DNA of 58,804 nt from Kangiellaceae bacterium (GTDB lineage: Bacteria; Pseudomonadota; Gammaproteobacteria; Enterobacterales; Kangiellaceae), in contig JAPHTP010000085.1 of NCBI GenBank assembly GCA_026196875.1, positions 1 to 58,804 on the forward strand, written 5' to 3'. This document shows positions 45,555 through 54,204 of this stretch, piece after piece; position 1 is the stretch's first letter; every line of letters starts with the position of its first letter. The position numbers and the translations under genes are program-made. The notes beneath the pieces are model-generated. The model saw nothing but the letters and a program-made list of their open reading frames with translations, had not been told where the DNA came from and did not search any database.

Positions 45555-46283
45555 CTAACGGTTTCTTTTAAATATTTTGGGGAGCAACATGCCCGTCGAA
45601 TTGAAGTAGTCACACCACTCGGGATAACGCGACATGGACGCTTCTTTAGTAAACATGTTGACCAAAAACAATTGTATCCAAATGACGCCTAAAATTAGCC
45701 AAGGAATCCAATGCCAAACCACAATAGCGTAGCTTCCATAAATCATAATTTCACCGAGATAATTGGGGTGGCGTATGTACTTGAACACCCCGCTAGTTAT
45801 CAATCCCTTAGTAAATTTCAAGGTGAAATACTTTTGAGCATCTGCAATAAGCATAATGGCGATCCCTAGTGTGTGAATCATTATCGCCGCGGTCAGCCAG
45901 AATGGGCTGGCGCCGACATGCTCATCGCCTAATATCGGGGAAATTAATAAATATGAAAAAAGCCAATATGGCCCGAGTACCATTGCGACGGCCATGAAAG
46001 CCCCACCATAGGTAACCCGTTTCTGCCAATTTGGATCAGGGAAAATGACATCTTTTAATAACCAACAGAATCCATAACAACCGTGCAAAGCGAGATACAC
46101 CAAGGCCTGTGTAGATTGATTATTAAAATAATAAATTAATCCGAGCACCCAAAAAAATGTCATTCCTTTTTGAAAATTCACAACCCAAGCGAGTTTTAAA
46201 TGCTTAGGTCCACCTAAGAAATCACAGCTAAGATACTGATTCAATTGGTTAAGTCTTGAAATAACAAAGGAAGAGGAAGCCAT
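45555..46283 (-). CDS. DUF1295/isoprenylcysteine methyltransferase-like membrane protein
   Basis: 242 residues, ATG 46283. About five membrane helices, and the C-terminal signature SGVFKYIRHPNYLGEIMIYGSYAIV of the ICMT/steroid reductase superfamily, where RHPNY contacts the cofactor. Substrate unknown; the inner membrane is expected. Confidence 0.82.
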   Translation of the reverse strand: MASSSFVISRLNQLNQYLSCDFLGGPKHLKLAWVVNFQKGMTFFWVLGLIYYFNNQSTQALVYLALHGCYGFCWLLKDVIFPDPNWQKRVTYGGAFMAVAMVLGPYWLFSYLLISPILGDEHVGASPFWLTAAIMIHTLGIAIMLIADAQKYFTLKFTKGLITSGVFKYIRHPNYLGEIMIYGSYAIVVWHWIPWLILGVIWIQLFLVNMFTKEASMSRYPEWCDYFNSTGMLLPKIFKRNR

Positions 46284-46450
46284 AAATATCGCACATTACG
46301 GTTGTTTTTATTGTTGGGTAAACCATCATAAAAAGAGATGCAAGCGATTGCAAATGGCTTTAGGCGGAATAATATGTGAATTTAGCGAGCCCAGAATCGG
46401 ATGTTTCCGGGCCAAAAATTTCTTAGACTGACCTTAATTGGGTCCAATAC

Positions 46451-47353
46451 CTAGCTTTCAGTATTCACCACGAATAAGGAAATAATATCTGAAATAAAAT
46501 CAGCGAGAGTTCTGGTCATTAACGCAAAATCTGCGTCAAATTTAACCAATTCATCTTCCCCATCGACGTCATCATTTTCTGCCAACAATTCATCCATAAA
46601 CTTGACGCTTTTAACCACCAAATCCTGTTGAAGCATGGCCTTCAACTGGCCCTTATACCGGACGCCAAGTTTGGTGACTTGATAACCATCTTCAATCAGA
46701 TCGGCCAAAACACCATTTTCGCTTTCATTGTCTTTGAACTTGGCGACACGCTCGTCTTGCAAATCTTTTAGCTCATAATCGCCAGTTAACTCCCACCCCT
46801 CTGGTAGGCCGTTTTGCAACCAATCGTTAAGAATATGGCCGGGGCTTTCCTCGCTCACTAGTTTAACCGCGCCAAATGAGCCAAGCGATTCAACTAATAG
46901 TTCGTAGATAGTATCAGCGATTTTGTCGGATCCAGCATTAAGTACCAAGTAGCCATTTTTAGTGTCAATGTAAGCAAAAATGTGAGTTGAACGGGTAAAA
47001 GCTCTCGGTAACATCTTGGCCACAATATCTTCCTTGAGAGACTGCTTTTCCTTGGAAAAAACTTTCCGCCCCATGGCTTCTTGAATGGCCAAAACCTGCT
47101 CTTCAAGCTCTTCCTTAACCGCACTTGGCGGGATAACTTTCTGTTCGCGACGCATACAAAGCAAAATACACCCACTCGCAGCATGCACCAGATATTCCTT
47201 TGAGCGATGGATTGGAGATACCCAACCGCTGCTCTCTTCGGCCATTTTAGCGCATGGGTAGAAACGCTTTTCTTCTAGTTTTTCAGCGAGTTGCTCAGGG
47301 GAAAGTTCAAATTGAGATGTCAGACGATAGAGATGTAAATTTTTAAACCACAT
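46451..47353 (-). CDS. rdgC: Recombination-associated protein RdgC
   Basis: 300 residues, ATG 47353. The start MWFKNLHLYRLTSQFELSPEQLAEKLEEK and the FYPCAKMAEESSGWVSPI block are diagnostic. RdgC forms a ring-shaped DNA-binding dimer that restrains RecA. Full length for the family. It is bordered upstream by a repeat-rich non-coding block. Confidence 0.95.
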   Translation of the reverse strand: MWFKNLHLYRLTSQFELSPEQLAEKLEEKRFYPCAKMAEESSGWVSPIHRSKEYLVHAASGCILLCMRREQKVIPPSAVKEELEEQVLAIQEAMGRKVFSKEKQSLKEDIVAKMLPRAFTRSTHIFAYIDTKNGYLVLNAGSDKIADTIYELLVESLGSFGAVKLVSEESPGHILNDWLQNGLPEGWELTGDYELKDLQDERVAKFKDNESENGVLADLIEDGYQVTKLGVRYKGQLKAMLQQDLVVKSVKFMDELLAENDDVDGEDELVKFDADFALMTRTLADFISDIISLFVVNTES

Positions 47354-47581
47354 TATTATGTTTTTGACCGAGGGGTTGTTGTTTTGGGGGCGTATTATTA
47401 CGGAAAGTGTTTGCTTGAGGCAAATGGAAATTTTTTGTTTTATATTGTTTAGTCAGATGAATTTGTTGTGAAAAGACTTTGTGATTGTCGTTTCATCTTT
47501 TTGAACCACAAGAATAGTTTCGCACCGCTATCGCTTGCGCTCATCCGATTTTCGCGTCTATCCGCTGACTCATGATTTTCA

Positions 47582-47612
47582 CAAATCCGTTATAGCGGCT
47601 ATAACGGACTTG
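47582..47612. repeat. 31-bp near-perfect palindrome
   Basis: CACAA-a-TCCGTTATAGC then G and GCTATAACGGA-c-TTGTG: two 17-base arms with one mismatch around a single central base. It can form a cruciform or hairpin. Confidence 0.85.
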
Positions 47613-47767
47613 TGGAATGCATGACACATCAGATAAGCAGAACAACTGTCTGAGCGGGCGAGTTTTGTTCTGCCTGATGGGTCGCTCTCAATTTGGTTCC
47701 GAAGTGAAGGCTTATGTAACCTACCAAATAAGTATGAATTAGTTATCTTCAGCGTCGAGCTTTTTTG

Positions 47768-47797
47768 CCTACTTTTGCAGCTCTTGGCAAAAGTAGG
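47768..47797. repeat. 11-bp inverted repeat with 8-base loop
   Basis: CCTACTTTTGC (47768-47778), loop AGCTCTTG, GCAAAAGTAGG (47787-47797). A dispersed repeat is suspected from the wider sequence. Confidence 0.85.
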
Positions 47798-47854
47798 TCG
47801 CACGCAAGCGAAGCGGTGCGAAACCACCACTCTACCCAAAAGAAAAAATTCTTT

Positions 47855-47895
47855 AAAAAAGGATATTAAAAGCAAAGTTTTTAATATCCTTTTTG
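47855..47895 (+). terminator. Terminator-like hairpin
   Basis: GGATATTAAAA (47861-47871) and TTTTAATATCC (47879-47889), flanked by A-run on the left and T-run on the right. No gene on the plus strand clearly feeds it. Confidence 0.6.
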
Positions 47896-48038
47896 CTGTC
47901 ACACAAGATTAATCAACTGGTCATTTATTAGTCACACAAATAAACCAAAATTACCTCATGAATTCTGAAAGAATAAGTGGAAGTTGTTTGTTCAACAATT
48001 ATTCAGCGAATAGCGAGTAATACAATGGAGCAACAGCA

Positions 48039-48566
48039 ATGGGCATGATTAAAACAAGATTCCAACAAGCAGATACAGATGCTTTCTTGTGGTGCCAAAA
48101 GAGATTGGCCAAACAAGCATACTATCCCATTATTCGAGCTATATCTGCTACAGGTGATGGCTGGATTTACGCTGTACTTGCCTTCAGTTTGATCACGATT
48201 AACTTTGAAGCTCACCAGTACTTTTTCTATTCTTGTTTGATAGGCTTCGGGTTAGAAGTTCCACTTTACATCTTGTTAAAACGTAAATTTAGACGCAACC
48301 GACCGCAGGATTATTTACAAAATTTTCAAGCAAAAATAAAACCTTCAGATCAATTCAGTTTTCCTTCAGGACATACCGCTGCTGCGTTTGTGATGACAAC
48401 GCAAATAGTTTTGTTCTTTCCCGTCTTTGCTCCACTAGCAATATTCTGGGCACTATCCATCGGTTTATCTCGAGTTGCATTAGGCGTTCATTTTCCTGGG
48501 GATATTATTGCCGGAATTTTGCTTGGAATTCTAAGCGGCTCTCTAGCTGGAGCGATAATTCTCTAG
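48039..48566 (+). CDS. PAP2 superfamily phosphatase
   Basis: 175 residues, ATG 48039 (or 48045). The three phosphatase motifs are seen: KRKFRRNRP (KxxxxxxRP), FPSGHTAAAF (PSGH) and SRVALGVHFPGDIIAG (SRxxxxxHxxxD). There are five or six membrane helices. It is likely to dephosphorylate a lipid phosphate such as undecaprenyl diphosphate or phosphatidate. The glycosyltransferase gene follows 34 bp on. Confidence 0.92.
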   Translation: MGMIKTRFQQADTDAFLWCQKRLAKQAYYPIIRAISATGDGWIYAVLAFSLITINFEAHQYFFYSCLIGFGLEVPLYILLKRKFRRNRPQDYLQNFQAKIKPSDQFSFPSGHTAAAFVMTTQIVLFFPVFAPLAIFWALSIGLSRVALGVHFPGDIIAGILLGILSGSLAGAIIL

Positions 48567-48600
48567 CGTCTTATTTGGGTTATAGGTTGTAGTTAATTTA

Positions 48601-49695
48601 ATGAAAATTCTTTACGCTGTTCAAGCAACAGGAAACGGCCACATCACAAGAGCCAGAATAATGGCTCAAGCATTTAAACAACTCGAAATTGAAGTTGATT
48701 GGATTTTTTCCGGTAGATCCGAGGAAGAATTATTTGACATGGAGATATTTGAAAACTATCGCAGTTACCCCGGTCTCACATTTGCAATAAAAAACGGACG
48801 AATTAGTAATCTCGCAACTCTATTTAAAAACAATATTCTTCGCTTCATTCGAGATATGCGCTCGATCGAGTTCAATGGGTATGACATAGTAATTAATGAC
48901 TTTGAACCAATAACTGCATGGGCCGCAAGACTCCAGAAAGTTAAAACTACAGGCATATCTCATCAAATGTCATTCAAGAAACGTATACCTATCTCTGGTA
49001 AAAACTTTATCGCCAACTTGGTTTTAAAGAACTTTGCACCAGTTACTAACCCGATAGGTCTTCACTGGAATGATTTTGGGCAATCATTATTGCCACCAAT
49101 TATTGAAAGCAATAACAAATTGGCGGGCGACTCTCTAACTCAAATTTTGGTTTATTTTCCATTTTGTCCTGAGAAAGACTTAATTGAATGGTTTAAGCCT
49201 TTCTCTGGCTATAACTTCCACATATTTCACGGATGTGATTCACCATCAGGTTATGAACACATCAATTTTTATCATTTCTCTCGCGAAAACTTTCAACAAA
49301 AACAAAGTGAGTGTAGTGGCATTATCACAGGAGCAGGATTTGAATTGCCAAGTGAAGCAATTCAAATGGGACATAAACTGTTACTTTATCCGTTGAACGG
49401 ACAAATGGAGCAGCAGTCCAACGCTCTGGCACTCGAGCAAATTGAACGGGCAAATATTATTCATAATTTTTCACACAAGGATTTAGCAGCATGGCTGAAA
49501 TTACCCAAGCATCAACCGACTCCCTATCCAGACGTCGCCTTAGAGCTGGCGAAATGGCTTGTCAATCCCAAAAGCGAATCCTTAGAAAGCTTAAGCAAAA
49601 GACTATGGGCAGACTTCCGAAATTCAAATAAGAGCGTCCACCAAAACTCTGGAGGCTTCAACTCTGCCCCTGAAAATTTAGTCATCGAATATTAA
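48601..49695 (+). CDS. MJ1255/VC2487-type glycosyltransferase
   Basis: 364 residues, ATG 48601. A GT-B type fold: ILYAVQATGNGHITRARIMAQAF at the start, a YDIVINDFEPITAWAAR segment, and a C-terminal GIITGAGFELPSEAIQMGHKLL as the donor-binding region. This fits the MJ1255/VC2487 family, in which the donor sugar and acceptor are undetermined. It follows the PAP2 gene closely, so a lipid-linked pathway is likely. Confidence 0.85.
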   Translation: MKILYAVQATGNGHITRARIMAQAFKQLEIEVDWIFSGRSEEELFDMEIFENYRSYPGLTFAIKNGRISNLATLFKNNILRFIRDMRSIEFNGYDIVINDFEPITAWAARLQKVKTTGISHQMSFKKRIPISGKNFIANLVLKNFAPVTNPIGLHWNDFGQSLLPPIIESNNKLAGDSLTQILVYFPFCPEKDLIEWFKPFSGYNFHIFHGCDSPSGYEHINFYHFSRENFQQKQSECSGIITGAGFELPSEAIQMGHKLLLYPLNGQMEQQSNALALEQIERANIIHNFSHKDLAAWLKLPKHQPTPYPDVALELAKWLVNPKSESLESLSKRLWADFRNSNKSVHQNSGGFNSAPENLVIEY

Positions 49696-49806
49696 TCCTT
49701 TGCTCTTCTTTTTACGGCCCAAGCTTTAGCTACGGCATCAAGAAATTTGTAATAAATACATTCGGCTTAAGACTAACTCTGTACATGAATGAAATCTTAA
49801 GCTGCT

Positions 49807-50469
49807 ATGGTTAGTCAAAAACAAGCAAAAGTAGAAGACTCCAATTTTACCCGGGAAACAATTCAGCTATTTAACAGACATCCAGGTCTTTTACTTACAT
49901 CAGCTTATGCCGTTGTTACTTTTATCGGCATTTCTTACTACTACCAATATTATCGCTTGTTCAATATTCCCATCCTTAAATTGACAGATTTTAGCGATAT
50001 ACTCGTTGCTGGAGTCAGAGAACCAATGGTCATTCTCATGTTCTTAGCTGCGCTTGTTACCACTCTAGCTTACGACAAAATGATTAGGGTAGGCGCCAGA
50101 GTCCAATCAGAATTAAAGCAGCAAGAACAAACGTTTTCGATTCGGCTCAGATCACTGATTGTATTTGCGCCTAAAAGCAATAATGTTATCTACGGACTAC
50201 TAGTAGCCTGCCTCATATTTGTACTTTATTTTTGGATTCAAATATTGACTTCTCACCGAGCGGAGCAAATTCTTAACGGTCAAGCAAATAGAGTTATCAT
50301 AGAAAAGACTGATTCAAAAGAGAACAAAGCAGAAATGATTTTGCTAGGTACCACAACAAATTACGTTATATCCTTTAATCCAACCACAGGCGAATCGGTC
50401 ATCGATACTATTGAATCTATAGTGAGCATAAAACCCACCAAGCCAAAGCAAGTAGCCAATGCTAAGTAA
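49807..50469 (+). CDS. Hypothetical membrane protein, three helices
   Basis: 220 residues, ATG 49807. Hydrophobic segments at about residues 24-46 (LLLTSAYAVVTFIGISYYY), 66-90 and 128-150. The C-terminal region after the third helix is strand-rich (VIIEKTDSKENKAEMILLG then TTNYVISFNPTTGESVID). I do not recognise a family. Confidence 0.6.
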   Translation: MVSQKQAKVEDSNFTRETIQLFNRHPGLLLTSAYAVVTFIGISYYYQYYRLFNIPILKLTDFSDILVAGVREPMVILMFLAALVTTLAYDKMIRVGARVQSELKQQEQTFSIRLRSLIVFAPKSNNVIYGLLVACLIFVLYFWIQILTSHRAEQILNGQANRVIIEKTDSKENKAEMILLGTTTNYVISFNPTTGESVIDTIESIVSIKPTKPKQVANAK

Positions 50470-50488
50470 TAAATGTTGGCAAAAGTCA

Positions 50489-50902
50489 TTACACTGGATG
50501 CAGCTCGCTTTTAGCCTGTCGATTCAACTGGAAATTTGCCCAAACATACATTAGTGGAACAAGACCGACCGAGTAATATAATTGATAAATACTCGACGAA
50601 CGAGCAAAGACAACTAATTCGACAAAAAACACAAATCCGACTAAGAAGACCGCGCCAAAAACCACCATATTTTTCGCGAGCAACTTAAACTTTCTGATGA
50701 AAACCCAATTGACTAAAAGTGCCGTTAGATAAATACTTGCCAACAATAAATAACGCCCTTCTACCAAGGGTAATAAATACGCCTTAGTCAGGACCGCTAA
50801 ACCCAAAGCGGCCGTAGTGCATAAAACAGCAAAACCAATTACACCCGTAAATAAAACAACAAAATTTTTCATAACTTTCTTTTCAATTTTCTTTTTAACC
50901 AT
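50489..50902 (-). CDS. Hypothetical small membrane protein, four helices
   Basis: 137 residues, ATG 50902. Four hydrophobic segments, Lys-rich N-terminus MVKKKIEKKVMKN, and a soluble C-terminus RQAKSELHPV. No family recognised. Its stop lies 19 bases from the stop of the convergent membrane-protein gene. Confidence 0.55.
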   Translation of the reverse strand: MVKKKIEKKVMKNFVVLFTGVIGFAVLCTTAALGLAVLTKAYLLPLVEGRYLLLASIYLTALLVNWVFIRKFKLLAKNMVVFGAVFLVGFVFFVELVVFARSSSIYQLYYSVGLVPLMYVWANFQLNRQAKSELHPV

Positions 50903-51219
50903 TGGCGTTAGCCAGACTTACTAACACTTAAAACCTACTGATAGTATTTCATTTTGAGACAAGCGGCTATTAAACTTTAGTTTATAGATAATCAAAATAG
51001 TTTTTCAGTTAAGTCTAACTTTCCCTTAAATTAATTTAAATATCGCAATAGCGAATTTTTTACATTCCGATATTTGATAACACAATTAACCACTCAAAAC
51101 ATCTAGTTATCAAAGCTATTTTGTCATTGTTTTTTAACCGTAAATCTATCAGCATGAAGAGTTGCGCAGTTTTTATTACTACTGCTTAGAAACTACTATT
51201 CTACCCCAGGAAAATAATT
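50903..51219. other. Non-coding AT-rich gap
   Basis: A 317-base gap between divergent genes. I see no gene, RNA or repeat in it; it presumably holds the two promoters. Confidence 0.5.
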
Positions 51220-51741
51220 ATGTTCACCCTCAGCCCTTTGGAATACTTGGATTCTTTACTTATCGATTATACTTTGATCCCTCATGATACTTGTTTCACC
51301 GCACAAGAAACCGCAGAGTCTGCCCATATAAAAGGTAGAGACTTAAGCAAAGTTATCGTAATAGGAAGCAGGCAATACATGTCAATGGTAGTTGTGCCCG
51401 CTAACTACATTCTTCTTCAAGACGACCTTTCAAGGCTATTAAGAACACCAGATCTAAGCATCGTCCCGGAGCGCCAATTTGCGGAACGTTTTCCCGATTG
51501 CGAGCTGGGTGCTATGCCGCCATTTGGAAACCTGTACGATATGGACGTGTTCTTAGCTAAAGAGTTAGCACAAAACCAAACCATTACATTTAACGGCGGT
51601 ACTCATAACCTCTTGATAAAAATGGAAACCCGAGACTTTATTGATATCTCCGAAGCCAGAGTCATATCAGTCGGTTATCGAGTTTCAACCAACACCAACA
51701 GTCTAAGAGCTAATGCCAATAGTAAATGGCACTGGGTTTAG
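51220..51741 (+). CDS. YbaK/prolyl-tRNA editing-domain protein
   Basis: 173 residues, ATG 51220 with AGGAAA upstream. Domain blocks are TAQETAESAHIKGRDLSKVIVI, an MVVVPANYILLQDDLSRLL segment and ELGAMPPFGNLYDMDVF, the YbaK/EbsC/ProX family fold, which hydrolyses mischarged aminoacyl-tRNAs in trans. The precise tRNA specificity is open. Confidence 0.88.
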   Translation: MFTLSPLEYLDSLLIDYTLIPHDTCFTAQETAESAHIKGRDLSKVIVIGSRQYMSMVVVPANYILLQDDLSRLLRTPDLSIVPERQFAERFPDCELGAMPPFGNLYDMDVFLAKELAQNQTITFNGGTHNLLIKMETRDFIDISEARVISVGYRVSTNTNSLRANANSKWHWV

Positions 51742-51795
51742 GGCTCCAAATTAACATCAGCTCTGTGAATCTGGCAACCTTGACTACTTCGTTTA

Positions 51796-51856
51796 GTAGG
51801 TGCGAATTCAATTATAAATTTGGATATATTTATATATTCAATGAATTCAATCCTAC
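51796..51856. repeat. Inverted repeat with GTAGG ends
   Basis: GTAGGTGCGAATTCA (51796-51810) and TGAATTCAATCCTAC (51842-51856) pair with a three-base mismatched bulge. It is the same TAGGTGC type as the element near 19196 and lies between convergent genes. Confidence 0.6.
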
Positions 51857-51909
51857 TTTTTTACTTCCAACATTTAGACATTGACGAAAGATAAACAGAC
51901 TCTGGTAGT

Positions 51910-52335
51910 TTATTCTTTTGACTCGCTAACAAAATATAGCTTTACCGGTCGAAATAATTGAATAAATAAAAAACCTTTTTGATTAAACTCAACCGCCAGC
52001 GCTAATGCCTTTTCAAAGCTAATACCGGTAACAAACAAGCTTTCTTCCTTTGGCCAGCTAAAGTTTTGATCTGTGCTAAATCCCTTCAGATATTGAAAGC
52101 CCATCTGCTCAACTCGTTTAACCAAACGACTTTGATTAAGAGTGTTCTCCGTTTTCGACAATATCTGGCTTTGTGGGTTAAAAGCCGTAATAAACGCTGC
52201 TTGAGAAGTATCAAGTGAGCCCAATAGCCGATCAAGGTTTTCATTCTTGCGGTCAACTTCAAGGTTGTAATTCAAGCCTTGGAAGCTAAATTGATATATA
52301 GCCTCACGGTAGGCTGAGGCTAATTTATTAACCAT
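51910..52335 (-). CDS. DUF3293 protein
   Basis: 141 residues, ATG 52335. The family signature AFITAFNPQSQILSKTENTLNQSRL followed by WPKEESLFVTGISFEKALALAVEFNQKGFLF fits DUF3293. A cytoplasmic protein of unknown function. Confidence 0.84.
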   Translation of the reverse strand: MVNKLASAYREAIYQFSFQGLNYNLEVDRKNENLDRLLGSLDTSQAAFITAFNPQSQILSKTENTLNQSRLVKRVEQMGFQYLKGFSTDQNFSWPKEESLFVTGISFEKALALAVEFNQKGFLFIQLFRPVKLYFVSESKE

Positions 52336-52520
52336 AACACCAAACTTTCACTCTATTTTCACCCGGCAAACCTTATTTTAACACCTAAAATACGGCAATA
52401 TACTTGGATTCTTCTATTTCGAAGGTAGAAACTGGACTCTCGAGTCGATACACTAGTGACTATCAAAATACTAACTTTGTGTACACAATAATAAATTAAC
52501 ATTCATTTTAGGGGACCGAA

Positions 52521-54107
52521 ATGACCGAAGCGGCAATAGCGAAAGATAATTCTTCAGATGAGTTTTTGGGGCACCCCAAAGGTCTGATCGTCTGCTTTTT
52601 TACTGAGATGTGGGAACGTTTCTCATTCTACGGTATGAAGGCTCTGCTTTTTCTTTATCTAATCAAATACCATTTATTCACCGATGAGCACGGTTATAAC
52701 CTACTTGGAGCCTATGGAGCCTTGGTTTACGCGATCCCGGTAATCGGCGGAATTATTGCAGATCGCTATCTTGGGATGCGAAAGTCGGTTATTTTCGGCG
52801 CGATATTGTTGGTACTAGGTCACCTTGGCATGGCGTATGAAGGGCATCAAGCGGCCATTGTTGACGGAGAAGTCAATCGTGACCTTGGAGCATTACAAGT
52901 TTTTTACTTTTCCTTGGCTCTCATCATAATGGGGGTCGGATTCCTGAAACCCAATATTTCTACTATTGTTGGTCGACTATATCCGGAAAACGATCCGCGG
53001 CGCGATTCTGGTTTTACTATTTTCTATGCAGGGATCAATCTAGGTGCCGCCATCGCTCCTCTGATCTGTGCTTATCTTGGAGAAAAATACGGCTGGCAAT
53101 ACGGATTTGGTCTCGCCGGTATCGGCATGATTGGTGGTTTGCTAGTTTTTATTTTTGGCCAAAAGCATTTACATGGTCATGGCGAGCCTAATGATCCCGA
53201 AAAGCTAACCAAAAAACAGCTAGGTATTACGACTGAGCATTGGATATATCTGCTTTCAATTGGTGGCATATTTATCATTTGGGGATTGGTTCAAACCCAT
53301 TCTCTTGTTGTTACTTTTATTGAATGGTTACCTGCGGTAAGTCCCGTTGTTTGGTTTATGCATTCAATTACAATTGTTATGACAGCGGGGATCATCTGGT
53401 TTATGGTCAAGCACTGTAATTCTGTACAACGCCAACAAATGATAGTTCTGATTTCCTTTATATTTGCCGGATTATTGTTTTTCGGATTGTATGAGCAAAC
53501 TTATAGTAGCTGGGTGGCTTTTGCTGATAGGGTGATGGATCGCAATATGTTCGGCGTCGAATTAACCGCAGGCCAAACAACGACATTTGGCGCCTGGTTT
53601 ATTATTCTGTTAACACCTTTTTACGCCTGGATGTGGCCGGCACTTGCAAAGAAAAACTTGAATCCTTCCAAACCACAAAAAATGGCCATTGGACTTATGT
53701 TTGCCGGATTATCTTTTTTGATTTTGGTCTGGGGAACTCAGTCAACTAATGAACAAGGCCTGGTGAGCATCTGGTTTTTAATTCTCGCTTACTTTGTGCT
53801 TGAACTAGGAGAATTAAGCTTATCTCCTATAGCTCTATCAGCGGTAACTCAATTATCCGTCAAACGCATCGTAAGTTTTATGATGGGCGCATGGTTTTTA
53901 GGCACGGCTTACTCAGAAATAGTCGCAGTTGAACTTGCTAAGTTATCTGCAATGGACACTCATGGTGGTGAAGTAAAAGATGTGGGCGAAGCATTAGTTA
54001 AATACCAAGATCTATTTATGCTGTCAGCCGAGATAGGCCTTGCGGGGGCATTTATATTTTTGTTGCTCTCACCATTTTTAAAACGCTTGATGCATCGGGT
54101 TGACTAA
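52521..54107 (+). CDS. POT-family proton-coupled oligopeptide transporter
   Basis: 528 residues, ATG 52521 with AGGGG upstream. The ExxER motif in FFTEMWERFSFYGM and the FYAGINLGAAIAPLICAYLGEKYGW segment are POT signatures; 12-14 membrane helices. It imports di- and tripeptides with protons. No adjacent peptidase gene. Confidence 0.94.
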   Translation: MTEAAIAKDNSSDEFLGHPKGLIVCFFTEMWERFSFYGMKALLFLYLIKYHLFTDEHGYNLLGAYGALVYAIPVIGGIIADRYLGMRKSVIFGAILLVLGHLGMAYEGHQAAIVDGEVNRDLGALQVFYFSLALIIMGVGFLKPNISTIVGRLYPENDPRRDSGFTIFYAGINLGAAIAPLICAYLGEKYGWQYGFGLAGIGMIGGLLVFIFGQKHLHGHGEPNDPEKLTKKQLGITTEHWIYLLSIGGIFIIWGLVQTHSLVVTFIEWLPAVSPVVWFMHSITIVMTAGIIWFMVKHCNSVQRQQMIVLISFIFAGLLFFGLYEQTYSSWVAFADRVMDRNMFGVELTAGQTTTFGAWFIILLTPFYAWMWPALAKKNLNPSKPQKMAIGLMFAGLSFLILVWGTQSTNEQGLVSIWFLILAYFVLELGELSLSPIALSAVTQLSVKRIVSFMMGAWFLGTAYSEIVAVELAKLSAMDTHGGEVKDVGEALVKYQDLFMLSAEIGLAGAFIFLLLSPFLKRLMHRVD

Positions 54108-54141
54108 TTAATCCGTGGATTTGAACCTTCGTCCCCTCTCT

Positions 54142-54159
54142 CCTCTCCCCGGGGAGAGG
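54142..54159. repeat. 18-bp perfect palindrome
   Basis: CCTCTCCCC followed by its exact complement GGGGAGAGG. A typical C-rich/G-rich intergenic element between convergent genes; it could also terminate transcription. Confidence 0.75.
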
Positions 54160-54204
54160 GCCTGGGTGGTGGAAAAAGAACCTAAGACAGTTTGTCAGAT
54201 TAAA

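Larger units (their letters stand above)
47354..48038. other. Repeat-rich non-coding block between rdgC and the PAP2 gene
   Basis: No credible gene. It holds a 31-bp near-palindrome at 47582-47612, an 11-bp inverted repeat around 47768-47797 in a sequence that recurs in gammaproteobacterial intergenic regions, and a terminator-like hairpin at 47855-47895. Open frames on the minus strand here (e.g. 47579-47902) look like chance translations of these repeats. Confidence 0.55.

Noticed and set aside
47579-47902. A 107-residue minus-strand open frame
   Set aside because: It overlaps palindromes and a terminator-like hairpin, and its translation looks like repeat-derived sequence; no domain is recognisable.
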